The notes beneath the pieces are model-generated. The model had not been told where the DNA came from, searched no databases, and was given only the letters and a program-made list of their open reading frames with translations. Positions 53,998 to 62,600 of a DNA stretch of 63,903 nt are shown here, piece by piece (the first letter of the stretch is position 1; each line of letters opens with the position of its first letter). Source of the DNA: Lachnospiraceae bacterium (lineage in GTDB: Bacteria; Bacillota; Clostridia; Lachnospirales; Lachnospiraceae); the NCBI GenBank assembly GCA_017472325.1, contig JAFUQM010000020.1, forward strand, positions 1 through 63,903, given 5' to 3'. The position numbers and the translations under genes are program-made.

Positions 53998-54861
53998 CTA
54001 GAATAATGTCATTTGTTCATATTTCTCTGGAAACTCTCTAAGATATGCAAAGCATTGCTCCACATCACATATAATTCCATGCTTTTTACACGTATCATAA
54101 AAAAGTTTCATCAATTCGCTTTGTTTGTCACTCATTACCTGATATGCATATCCATATTTGTTATGATATCTGCTTCTCATTCCAGGAAAATGATGTTCCA
54201 ACGCTTCATAAAAATATTCTCTATTTCCTTCCCGTAATGTTAATCCCATACCAAAATTGATAATTCCATATACCTCCGCTTGTATACAATACGTAAGAAT
54301 TCCTTCTAAATTTTCCTTTGTATCATTGATCAATGGCAAAATAGGTGTAAGCCACACCACTGTTGGAATTCCATTTTTACGACATTCCTGCAAGACCTCA
54401 AATCTTCTTTTGGTTGTACAAACATTCGGCTCTATTATTTGGCATAACGTCTCATCATAAGTCGTTAAAGTCATCTGTACCACACACTTTGCCTTTTTAT
54501 TGATGCTTTTGAGCAAATCCATATCACGTAAGATCCGGTCAGATTTTGTCTGAATTGCCAGACCAAATTCATAATGCTCAATGATTTCCAAGCATCTTCT
54601 TGTCAGTAGCAACTCCTCTTCGCAATGCATATATGGATCACACATAGCTCCTGTACCAATCATACACTTTTTCCGTTTGGAACGCAGTGTTCTCTCTAGC
54701 AACTCTGGCGCATTTTGCTTTACTTCTATATCTTCAAAATCATGTATGAATTGATAGCATTTGCTTCTACTGTCACAATAGATGCAGCCATGCGTACACC
54801 CACGGTATACATTCATTCCATTTTCTGCTGACAGAATTCCTTTTGCATTCACAAAATGCAC
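53998..54861 (-). CDS. Radical SAM protein (SPL/Rv2578c-like)
   Basis: A 287 aa protein with a GTG start; AGGAG lies 9 nt upstream. The 4Fe-4S cluster cysteines are Cys22, Cys26 and Cys29 in GCTHGCIYCD. NVYRGCTHGC preceding the site and MIGTGAMCDPY, IQTKSDRILRD, VVWLTPILPLINDT are the pattern of spore-photoproduct-lyase-like radical SAM proteins of unknown substrate. It lacks the UV-repair context. It is a single-gene unit. Confidence 0.87.
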   Translation of the reverse strand: MHFVNAKGILSAENGMNVYRGCTHGCIYCDSRSKCYQFIHDFEDIEVKQNAPELLERTLRSKRKKCMIGTGAMCDPYMHCEEELLLTRRCLEIIEHYEFGLAIQTKSDRILRDMDLLKSINKKAKCVVQMTLTTYDETLCQIIEPNVCTTKRRFEVLQECRKNGIPTVVWLTPILPLINDTKENLEGILTYCIQAEVYGIINFGMGLTLREGNREYFYEALEHHFPGMRSRYHNKYGYAYQVMSDKQSELMKLFYDTCKKHGIICDVEQCFAYLREFPEKYEQMTLF

Positions 54862-55041
54862 CTTTTTCCACTCCTACTCATCCGATATCTGATACGCTTT
54901 TTCTGCCAAATCTGCGATATCTCTTTTTATCTTTTGCTTGCTGGCTGAATCTTCTCTCCATCTCTTCTTGTTTCATTTCCTGACATGGGGAAAAAATTCA
55001 TACAGCAATAATTGCCTTTCAATCTTTGCATACTTCATACT

Positions 55042-56169
55042 CTACTTGTTCTCATAATCAATAAAACTAATCGATAACTCTGCAACTTCTGCCATACCTT
55101 CTACCTTAGCACTTTTCGTATATTCCCACATAGAGAACTTATATGGATAATCCGGCACATCAGATTCCTGTGAAAGCCATATGTCATAAGAAGACAAAAG
55201 AGTCAAATCAATTTTATTAATTAACCACTCTTTATCAGCATAAAGCATGGCATTATACCCTGCTTCCTGAATCAATGATAAAAATGCATTGGCAATGGCA
55301 GTTCTCTCTGCTCTGGTCAATGCCTCTACTCTGGATGTATCATTTTCCACAAAATCCATCGCAAAGACTACAGGATACGTTATCTCATGTTCCGCAATTG
55401 CAGCTAAAACCACACCTGCTTCGTCAATTGCTTCCTCTTCTGTCACTGCTTGGGAAAAGAAATATACCCCAACATCTAATCCGGCACCGACGGCATCCTT
55501 TACATTTTTATCAAAATTTTCATCCAATGTAATCTGCCCTGTGCTATATCCTCTTGCACCAATACGAATCATGGCATAATCAATACCTGATTTCTTCAAT
55601 TTCGTATAATCCACAAACTCATTGTATTTAGAAACACGAATGCCTGTATAAGATATTTTCTTGCCCTCTTCATAATAGGACATAATTGGCTTCTTATATA
55701 CAAGACCGGAATAATCATACTCATGCTTTGTAAGATACTGATTAATGGCAACCCAGTTTTCTGTACCATCATCTTCTATTACAAGTGTATGTTTCCCATC
55801 TGTAGAAGGATCCTCCTTCTTCGCCTCTTCTGCTTTCGTCTCTGTCTCTTCTACAGCTTCCTCTTCTTCTGTTTCCTCTGGATACATATCCCAGAAATCC
55901 AAATCATCCGCTGTCAAAGTTCCATTTGCAATCAACTTATCCAGATTGTCTCCTTCTTCTATCAAAGATTCTGTTTCTTCCGCTGTAATCTGTTCTGCAT
56001 TATCAGTGATAGCTACGTTATTCTGTTGTGACTGTTGTGACTTTTCTGGCTCTCTATTCATATATAATACAAGTGCCAGAATCAGCATAACAAAAAAAGA
56101 TACGCCAACGGTCATTTGCGCTATTGGCAATCCGGCACTTTGATCATCATATTCATCATCAAATTTCAT
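55042..56169 (-). CDS. Membrane-anchored GH25-like protein with altered active site
   Basis: The 375 aa protein has a cytoplasmic tail, one transmembrane helix at about 20-37 (VGVSFFVMLILALVLYM), a Glu-rich external linker (about 50-125) and a GH25 lysozyme fold from about residue 172. In active GH25 enzymes the first strand carries an Asp (GIDVS); here it is GIRVSKYN with Arg178. The DxE motif appears as FAMDFVEN (Asp272, Glu275; spacing one residue longer). The terminal VDLN Asp is replaced in AELSISFIDYEN. It may bind peptidoglycan without cutting it. Confidence 0.78.
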   Translation of the reverse strand: MKFDDEYDDQSAGLPIAQMTVGVSFFVMLILALVLYMNREPEKSQQSQQNNVAITDNAEQITAEETESLIEEGDNLDKLIANGTLTADDLDFWDMYPEETEEEEAVEETETKAEEAKKEDPSTDGKHTLVIEDDGTENWVAINQYLTKHEYDYSGLVYKKPIMSYYEEGKKISYTGIRVSKYNEFVDYTKLKKSGIDYAMIRIGARGYSTGQITLDENFDKNVKDAVGAGLDVGVYFFSQAVTEEEAIDEAGVVLAAIAEHEITYPVVFAMDFVENDTSRVEALTRAERTAIANAFLSLIQEAGYNAMLYADKEWLINKIDLTLLSSYDIWLSQESDVPDYPYKFSMWEYTKSAKVEGMAEVAELSISFIDYENK

Positions 56170-56239
56170 TTGGCACCTCCCACACGTTATGTTAAAATGC
56201 TATTAATAAAATAACACGAAATAACAGAAAATACAAATC

Positions 56240-56271
56240 CTGCTTTTATCGCTTTGTGCTGCTTTTATCGC
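56240..56271. repeat. 13 bp direct repeat in the divergent GH25-like/apbE promoter region
   Basis: CTGCTTTTATCGC occurs at 56240-56252 and again at 56259-56271, with 19 bp between starts. It lies in the 168 bp gap between divergent genes and could be a regulator site. No regulator is identified. Confidence 0.5.
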
Positions 56272-56337
56272 ATACTATCAGGATCCATTGTTCATAAGAT
56301 ACATAAGAATAACGACATTTCATCGGAGGCTATACAT

Positions 56338-57357
56338 ATGACTTCTTCCCGTAAGTATAAATATCTCGCAATACTTTGCTTACTTATATGCTGCCTTTTC
56401 GCAGGCTATGCGGCAAATAAATCACACAATATCAATACAACACCTGTGACAAAAACAGGATTTTATTTTGATACCGTCATTCAGATTACCTTATATGGAA
56501 CTTTCGATGAACAAATTTTTGACAACTGCTTTGCACTTTGTGAACAATACGAAACCATGCTAAGCCGCACGCTTGAAAATAGTGACGTATGGAATATTAA
56601 CCATGCAGACGGTAAACCTGTTATTGTCTCTTCTGAAACAGCTTATTTATTAGAAAAAGCAGTTTATTACAGTACACTTACAAATGGAATCGTTGACGCT
56701 ACCATTGCGCCCCTTAGCAATCTTTGGAACTTCTCAGCCACAAATCCTTCCGTTCCTTCTGAGGCTGATATTACATCACTGCTTTCACATGTAAATTATA
56801 AAAATATAACGATAAGCAAAACCGATACTACCACCACTGTTTCCTTATCAGATCCAAATGCTTCCATTGACTTAGGCTTTATTGCCAAAGGCTATATTGC
56901 TGATAAACTCAAAGAATATCTTCTCTCAGCAAACATTAAAAGCGCTATCATTAATCTTGGTGGCAATGTATTAACCGTTGGCAGCAAACCAGACGGTTCT
57001 GCCTTTACAATTGGTATTCAGCAACCATTTGGAGATAGGAATGAAAGCGCCATTGCACTTCCTGTAACTGATTCCTCACTCGTTTCCTCTGGTATTTATG
57101 AACGCTATTTTACAACGGAAGACGGAACGCTTTATCATCATATCTTAGATACAAAAACAGGTTATCCTATTCAGAATAACCTGTTTGGTGTTACGATATT
57201 ATCTGCATCCTCCACAGACGGAGACGCTTTAAGCACCGCCTGCTTTGCTCTCGGATTAGAAAAGGGCATGGCACTTGTGGAATCCTTAGAAGGCATTGAA
57301 GCTGTATTTATTACCAATGACAACACTCTTCACTATTCCTCTGGATTACAACCATAA
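56338..57357 (+). CDS. apbE: FAD:protein FMN transferase ApbE
   Basis: The 339 aa protein starts at the ATG preceded by GGAGG (MTSSRKYKYL); an upstream in-frame start has no ribosome binding site. A hydrophobic N-terminal segment with cysteines (AILCLLICCLFAGYA) suggests an exported, possibly lipid-anchored protein. Family motifs are TGFYFDTVIQITLYG, DLGFIAKGYIADKL near residue 180, and the metal-site DGDALSTACFALG near residue 296. It attaches FMN to Thr of RnfG and RnfD, both encoded in the facing operon with intact target motifs. Confidence 0.94.
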   Translation: MTSSRKYKYLAILCLLICCLFAGYAANKSHNINTTPVTKTGFYFDTVIQITLYGTFDEQIFDNCFALCEQYETMLSRTLENSDVWNINHADGKPVIVSSETAYLLEKAVYYSTLTNGIVDATIAPLSNLWNFSATNPSVPSEADITSLLSHVNYKNITISKTDTTTTVSLSDPNASIDLGFIAKGYIADKLKEYLLSANIKSAIINLGGNVLTVGSKPDGSAFTIGIQQPFGDRNESAIALPVTDSSLVSSGIYERYFTTEDGTLYHHILDTKTGYPIQNNLFGVTILSASSTDGDALSTACFALGLEKGMALVESLEGIEAVFITNDNTLHYSSGLQP

Positions 57358-57394
57358 CCAATCACTTTTCTATCCCGCACAAAATGCAATATTA

Positions 57395-58186
57395 TTAAAT
57401 AATTGCTTTCTTAGGACATTTCTCTTTACATGCACCACAACCAGTACATTTTTCCTGGTCGATATGTGCCAGGAAATTCTCTACTGTAATAGCACCTGTC
57501 GGACAAACCTTTGCACATAAACTACATCCAATACATCCTGTCTCACAAACCTTCATAACAACAGGACCTCTTTCTGTAGAACTACATGCCACCGCATGTT
57601 TCATTGTATAAGGTACCAATTCAATTAACTGTTTTGGACATGCTGCAATACATTTACCGCACGCTTTACATGCTTCCTTATCTACAACTGCAACGCCATC
57701 TACTATATGAATCGCATCAAATGGACACGCTTTCACACAGCTTCCATATCCAAGACATCCGTAATTACATGCTTTTGCACCTCCATTTGGCACAAATGCA
57801 AGTACACTACAATCTTCCACGCCAAGATATTCATAATCATTTTTGGCTCTGTCACAGGTTCCCTGACACTTTACAAAAGCAACCTGTTTCACACCAGCTT
57901 CTGCTGTGACACCCATAATCTCTGCTACTTTTTGTGCAACTGGTTCACCGCCAACAGGACACGCATTGACTGGCGCTTCTGATTTCGCAATTGCTGCAGC
58001 AAGACCAGAACAGCCTGCATAACCACAGCCACCACAGTTATTACCTGGCAATACCGCAAGTACTGCCTCTTCTTTTTCATCTACTTCTACTTTAAATTTA
58101 ATTGCTGCCACACCGAGGAACAAACCAATGAACAAGCCTACGCCTCCTACGACAAGTGTTGCAATTAAAATACCTGTTATATTCAT
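57395..58186 (-). CDS. rnfB: Rnf complex subunit RnfB (ferredoxin-type)
   Basis: A 263 aa protein with an N-terminal membrane anchor (ATLVVGGVGLFIGLFLGV). The first Fe-S site is NNCGGCGYAGC...ACPVGG. Ferredoxin-type motifs follow: CLGYGSCVKACP, CKACGKCIAACP, CIGCSLCAKVCP and CTGCGACKEKCP, plus CQGTC. The clostridial form with extra clusters takes electrons from ferredoxin. It is the last gene of the operon and convergent with apbE. Confidence 0.96.
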   Translation of the reverse strand: MNITGILIATLVVGGVGLFIGLFLGVAAIKFKVEVDEKEEAVLAVLPGNNCGGCGYAGCSGLAAAIAKSEAPVNACPVGGEPVAQKVAEIMGVTAEAGVKQVAFVKCQGTCDRAKNDYEYLGVEDCSVLAFVPNGGAKACNYGCLGYGSCVKACPFDAIHIVDGVAVVDKEACKACGKCIAACPKQLIELVPYTMKHAVACSSTERGPVVMKVCETGCIGCSLCAKVCPTGAITVENFLAHIDQEKCTGCGACKEKCPKKAII

Positions 58187-58201
58187 CTGTATGCTCCTTT
58201 C

Positions 58202-58786
58202 CTACAGCAATCCTGAAAAACCGCAGAATGCAATTGCCATCAGGCCTGCTGTAATTAATACAATCGGCATACCTCGGAAGGATTCTGGCACATCATTGTA
58301 TTCCATTTTTTCACGAAGCCCTGCTAAAATTACAATCGCAATCATAAAACCTAGTGCTGTTGCAAAACCATTTACAACACTTGCCAACATACCATAGCTT
58401 TTCTGCACATTTGTAAGTGCTACACCAAGTACTGCACAGTTTGTTGTAATCAAAGGAAGATATACACCTAACGCCTCGTACAGAGATTTCATAAATTTCT
58501 TTAAAACCATTTCTACAAACTGTACAAGTGCTGCAATGACGAGAATAAATACAATTGTCTGCAGATACGTAATATCAAGTGGTACTAAAATATACTCATA
58601 AATTGCTCCTGCAACTGCAGAAGATAATGTAATAACGAAAATCAGAGCGCCGCCCATACCGGCTGCTGTGTTTACCTTCTTAGATACCCCAAGAAATGGG
58701 CAAAGTCCGAGGAACTGGCTGAGTACAACATTACTAATAATAGAGGAACTGATTAAAATAACCAGCAATTCTTTTACTTCACTCAT
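58202..58786 (-). CDS. rnfA: Rnf complex membrane subunit RnfA
   Basis: A 194 aa integral membrane subunit with about six helices. NNVVLSQF-like ISNVVLSQFLGLCPFLGVSKK at the N-terminus and YLPLITTNCAVLGVAL in the middle are the family signatures, each with a cysteine that coordinates the intramembrane 2Fe-2S shared with RnfE. It overlaps rnfE by 4 bp. Confidence 0.97.
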   Translation of the reverse strand: MSEVKELLVILISSSIISNVVLSQFLGLCPFLGVSKKVNTAAGMGGALIFVITLSSAVAGAIYEYILVPLDITYLQTIVFILVIAALVQFVEMVLKKFMKSLYEALGVYLPLITTNCAVLGVALTNVQKSYGMLASVVNGFATALGFMIAIVILAGLREKMEYNDVPESFRGMPIVLITAGLMAIAFCGFSGLL

Positions 58787-59589
58787 ACTTCTTCCTCCTT
58801 CTTCTCTTCTTTATCTGTCACAGCGTTTGGTTGCTCTGCTGTCTTTTCTGCTACAGTTTTCTTTTCTTCTGCTTTACCTACTGGTCCATCTGTTGCAGTC
58901 TCATCATAGAATCTATGATTGCAGCCTGTATCACCACAACTCATACAATCATGACTGCAGCCAGACTGTACCTTAGACATGTCTTTGCCTTTTTTCTCTC
59001 CATTGATGCGAAGTTTATTCTGTAGTGCTGTCAGGGCTGCCAATACGAAAAACGCACCTGGCGCGAGTACAAAAATACTCATTGGTACATAAGATTCCGG
59101 CATAATAGCAATTCCAAAAATCTCACCAGCACCAAGCAATTCTCTTACCGCACCAATACATGTCAGAGCAAAAGAGAAACCAAGTCCCATACCAATACCA
59201 TCAAAAATAGATGGAATCACTGGATTTTTAGATGCATAGGATTCCGCACGGCCTAAAATAATACAGTTTACAACGATAAGCGGAATATAAATGCCCAGTG
59301 CATTATATAAAAATGGGATATATGCCTGCAATAACATCTGTATCATTGTTACAAAAGAAGCAATAATAACAATAAAAGCTGGAATTCTTACTTTATCCGG
59401 AATAATATTCCGAAGCAATGAAATAATCATATTACTCAGTGTCAAAACAACTGCTGTTGTAAGTCCCATGCCAAGACCATTGATGGCTGATGTTGTAACA
59501 GCAAGTGTAGGACACATACCAAGCATTAATACAAAAGTTGGATTTTCTTTGATAAGTCCATTATAAACACGTTCACCTGCACGGTTCAT
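58783..59589 (-). CDS. rnfE: Rnf complex membrane subunit RnfE with Cys-rich C-terminal tail
   Basis: The 268 aa protein is longer than the usual ~200-230 aa. Residues 1-195 form the membrane domain with NPTFVLMLGMCPTLAVTTS and YIPLIVVNCIILGRAE, which include the cluster cysteines. The tail (about 198-268) is hydrophilic and carries GCSHDCMSCGDTGCNH: Cys211, Cys215, Cys218, Cys223. A charged Lys/Glu-rich end follows (EEKKTVAEKT, EEKKEEEV). The tail could hold a metal or Fe-S site; I do not know this from typical RnfE proteins. It overlaps rnfG and rnfA by a base or a few. Confidence 0.95.
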   Translation of the reverse strand: MNRAGERVYNGLIKENPTFVLMLGMCPTLAVTTSAINGLGMGLTTAVVLTLSNMIISLLRNIIPDKVRIPAFIVIIASFVTMIQMLLQAYIPFLYNALGIYIPLIVVNCIILGRAESYASKNPVIPSIFDGIGMGLGFSFALTCIGAVRELLGAGEIFGIAIMPESYVPMSIFVLAPGAFFVLAALTALQNKLRINGEKKGKDMSKVQSGCSHDCMSCGDTGCNHRFYDETATDGPVGKAEEKKTVAEKTAEQPNAVTDKEEKKEEEV

Positions 59590-60176
59590 TAGTAAGTACC
59601 CCCTTCCTGTAATTCAGAGTGGAAGAACTCAAGTCCTACATTGACACCATTTACAAATGCATTCGTTGTAATGGTAGCACCGCTGATGGCATCAATCTGA
59701 TTATCCGCTACGGCACCTGTTTTTGTGCTTTCGAACCGTTCTGCCAATTTGTCAGCAAACTGTGGTTTTAACACATCTTCTGCCTTCATACCAAGTCCCG
59801 GTGTTTCGGAGATAGCTAAGATTGAAATACCATTTAATGTACCATCCATTCTTACACCCATAGTAAAAGTAATATCTCCACCATAACCTTCATGGCTTGT
59901 TATCGTTAATACATAACCAAGTGTATTGTTATTGGCATCAAGCGCAGCCACAGCACCATCTACAACTGCTGCTTCTGCTGTCCCTTCCTCTGCTGCATGC
60001 TCTAGTGTTACAAAGGATGCCGCATCAGTAAATACTTCCTGATACGCTTCCATTTTCGCTTTTAATTCCTGTTCTGCGATTGGCTCTTTTGTTAACTGGT
60101 ATACAAAGCCAAGAATCAATCCTGCACATATGGTAATAGCAAAGAGAATCGCAGCATCTTTCATCATATTTTTCAT
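59589..60176 (-). CDS. rnfG: Rnf complex FMN-binding subunit RnfG
   Basis: A 195 aa protein with one N-terminal membrane helix (AAILFAITICAGLILGFVY) and an external FMN-binding domain. The flavinylation motif SGATIT lies at residues 165-170, and FMN should attach to Thr170 through ApbE. TMGVRMDGTLNGISIL and SETPGLGMKA are typical. It starts within the rnfD stop region, so the operon is tightly coupled. Confidence 0.96.
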   Translation of the reverse strand: MKNMMKDAAILFAITICAGLILGFVYQLTKEPIAEQELKAKMEAYQEVFTDAASFVTLEHAAEEGTAEAAVVDGAVAALDANNNTLGYVLTITSHEGYGGDITFTMGVRMDGTLNGISILAISETPGLGMKAEDVLKPQFADKLAERFESTKTGAVADNQIDAISGATITTNAFVNGVNVGLEFFHSELQEGGTY

Positions 60177-61105
60177 GCTCTTTCTCCTCCTTTACCAAAT
60201 GCTTTTGGACAGGTTACTTTTTCAATTAACGGAACAAGTAAGTTACCGATAATGATTGCATAAGATACTCCTTCTGCTGAAGGTCCAAAAATACGGAATA
60301 TACCTGTTAAAATACCAAGTAAGATACCATATACATATTGTCCTCTTTTTGTAATTGGTCTTGTTACATAATCTGTTGCCATAAAGAATGCACCAAGCAT
60401 CAGACCGCCACCTGCTAACTGCGCCGTCAAATATGTATAGTCAAAACCATGTCCGCCAAAAATACCAACAAATACAAGGAAACTTACAATGTATGTTCCT
60501 GGAATACGAAGGTCAATAATACCTACGAGAATTAAGAAACAGGCTCCAATCACAATAGCAATCATGGAAGTCTCACCGATGGTACCAGAAATATGTCCTG
60601 TTACCATATCAAGAACGTTCACTGCTTCTCCATTTTTTAACTGTGCCAATGGTGTTGCCCCTGTATAAGCATCACAGTCAAAATTCGTCATAATTGATGT
60701 AAAGGAGATTAACAGAAAACATCTTGCACCAAGTGCAGGATTCATAAAGTTCTGTCCCAATCCGCCAAATAACATCTTTACTACAAGAATTGCAAATACA
60801 CCACCAATCACACCAATCCACCACGGTGCGGAAGCTGGTAAATTTAATGCTAATAAAAGACCTGTAACAACTGCAGAGAAATCTCCTATTGTTACCCTTT
60901 TATGCATTGCTACTTCATATATAAACTCTGTCAGTACTGTTGTTGCTACTGTCACCAGAATTAAAATCAGTGCATCCAGTCCAAAATTATAAATACCAAA
61001 GCAAGCCGTAGGAAGCAGGGCAATTACAACAGCAAGCATAATATTACTCGTTGTTGCCTTTGATCTTATATGGGGATTGGATGATACTTTCATCAAATCA
61101 CTCAT
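60173..61105 (-). CDS. rnfD: Rnf complex membrane subunit RnfD
   Basis: A 310 aa polytopic membrane protein. The covalent flavin motif TGATPL is at residues 148-153, with Thr151 the expected FMN site. The N-terminal SSNPHIRSKATTSNIMLAVVIALLP and FMNPALGARCFLLISF are NqrB/RnfD signatures. It lies 11 bp after rnfC. Confidence 0.96.
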   Translation of the reverse strand: MSDLMKVSSNPHIRSKATTSNIMLAVVIALLPTACFGIYNFGLDALILILVTVATTVLTEFIYEVAMHKRVTIGDFSAVVTGLLLALNLPASAPWWIGVIGGVFAILVVKMLFGGLGQNFMNPALGARCFLLISFTSIMTNFDCDAYTGATPLAQLKNGEAVNVLDMVTGHISGTIGETSMIAIVIGACFLILVGIIDLRIPGTYIVSFLVFVGIFGGHGFDYTYLTAQLAGGGLMLGAFFMATDYVTRPITKRGQYVYGILLGILTGIFRIFGPSAEGVSYAIIIGNLLVPLIEKVTCPKAFGKGGERA

Positions 61106-61116
61106 TTCTTTTCCTC

Positions 61117-62433
61117 CTATTTCTTACGTTTTCCTAACTGTATTTTTCTCATGGATTTGATTGACTGTGTCAGATGTCTCTTCGCAGGACATACAAAACT
61201 ACAGCATCCACATTCACAGCATTCCATACCATTATACTTTAAGAAATTCTCTTCATCGCCATGTTCTGCAAAATCCGCAAGTTTACTTGGCAATACTCTT
61301 CCTGGGCATACTTCTACACATCTGCCGCAATTGATGCAGGCACTTGGCTGCCAGAAAGAAACTTCGTCTTTTAACATACACAACAATGCAGAAGAAGCCT
61401 TTGTCGTTGGCACATCAAGGTCAAATAATGCTGTCCCCATCATTGGTCCACCAGAAACAATTTTAGCTGGTTCTTTGATAAATCCACCTGCTTCTTCCAC
61501 TAATTCATGATAATTTGTACCGATTCTAACAAGGAAATTACGTGGGTCTGCTATGGCATTTCCTGTCACTGTTACAATACGGTGCATCAATGGTCTTCCA
61601 AGAATAACTGCATTATAAATAGCCACTACTGTATCTACGTTATTCACAACACAGCCTGCATCAGCAGGAAGCATGGAAGAATTGATTGCTCTTCCGGTTA
61701 CTGCATAAATAAGCTGTCTTTCAGAACCTTGTGGATACTTGGTCTTTAATGCTTTTACATGAATTCTTGGTTCATCTTTTACTAATTTCTTTAATAGTTC
61801 AATACAATCTGGCTTATTATCTTCTACCGCCAGAATTCCATTTGCCTTTTCAAATAGCTTCAAGGATACCTTTAATCCCTGTATCAGTTTTTCTGGTTCC
61901 TCAATCATACGTCTGTAATCTGATGTCAGATATGGCTCACATTCTGCACAGTTTACAATTACATAATCAATCTTCTCTGGTTCCTTTGGTGATAACTTCA
62001 CGTGTGTTGGGAAGCCAGCACCACCCATACCTACTATACCAGCTTCTTTGATAAGCTCTATGGTCTCTTCTCTTGTCTGTTCTTCTAACGGTTTTACTGG
62101 TTGGTATTCTACCTCTGCGTATTCTCCGTCGTTCTCAACTACAATAGACATTGCCATATTACCGGCAACAACTCTTCTTGGCTCTATCGCCTTAACTGTT
62201 CCGGAAACAGTTGCATAAATAGGCGCAGATACAAAACCGCCTGCCTCTGCAATCTTCTGTCCAGTTAATACCTTATCCCCTTTTGCAACAATAGGAACCG
62301 CTGGTGCTCCTATATGCTGTGATAACGGATATACCAAATCACCTTTGGGAAGCACTTCCTTAATCGGTTTGTCTTTTGACAAATCTTTACCATCATAAGG
62401 ATGAATACCACCCGAAAATGTCAATCTCGCCAT
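61117..62433 (-). CDS. rnfC: Rnf complex NADH-binding subunit RnfC
   Basis: The 438 aa protein starts at MARLTFSGGIHPYDG because GGAGG lies just upstream. An N-terminal barrel domain is followed by the NADH/FMN region (GIVGMGGAGFPTHVK) and two ferredoxin motifs, CINCGRCVEVCP near residue 364 and CCECGCCSFVCP near 405. It passes electrons to NAD, coupled to ion transport. It is first in rnfCDGEAB, the clostridial order. The upstream gap shows no clear promoter for this strand. Confidence 0.96.
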   Translation of the reverse strand: MARLTFSGGIHPYDGKDLSKDKPIKEVLPKGDLVYPLSQHIGAPAVPIVAKGDKVLTGQKIAEAGGFVSAPIYATVSGTVKAIEPRRVVAGNMAMSIVVENDGEYAEVEYQPVKPLEEQTREETIELIKEAGIVGMGGAGFPTHVKLSPKEPEKIDYVIVNCAECEPYLTSDYRRMIEEPEKLIQGLKVSLKLFEKANGILAVEDNKPDCIELLKKLVKDEPRIHVKALKTKYPQGSERQLIYAVTGRAINSSMLPADAGCVVNNVDTVVAIYNAVILGRPLMHRIVTVTGNAIADPRNFLVRIGTNYHELVEEAGGFIKEPAKIVSGGPMMGTALFDLDVPTTKASSALLCMLKDEVSFWQPSACINCGRCVEVCPGRVLPSKLADFAEHGDEENFLKYNGMECCECGCCSFVCPAKRHLTQSIKSMRKIQLGKRKK

Positions 62434-62563
62434 CTTCCTTCCTCCATATCCTATTTTCATACACGTCCGAAAACTACATTTTTATAAATACAATGCTGTT
62501 TCAGACCACTGATATAAATATACTATCTTTTGTCGAAAAATACTACTGAAAATTTGAAAAATA

Positions 62564-62572
62564 TGCTATAAT
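62564..62572 (+). promoter_or_regulatory. Extended -10 promoter of the yprB-like gene
   Basis: TGCTATAAT (TG extension, -10 at 62567-62572), 28 bp before the start. No good -35 is evident. AAAGGAG follows at 62588-62594. Confidence 0.6.
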
Positions 62573-62600
62573 ACGTCAAAAGAAAACCAAAGGAGTCCCT

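Noticed and set aside
54862..55041. Extra small gene between the radical SAM and GH25-like genes
   Set aside because: No frame with a start signal or recognisable similarity. It looks like non-coding or decayed sequence.
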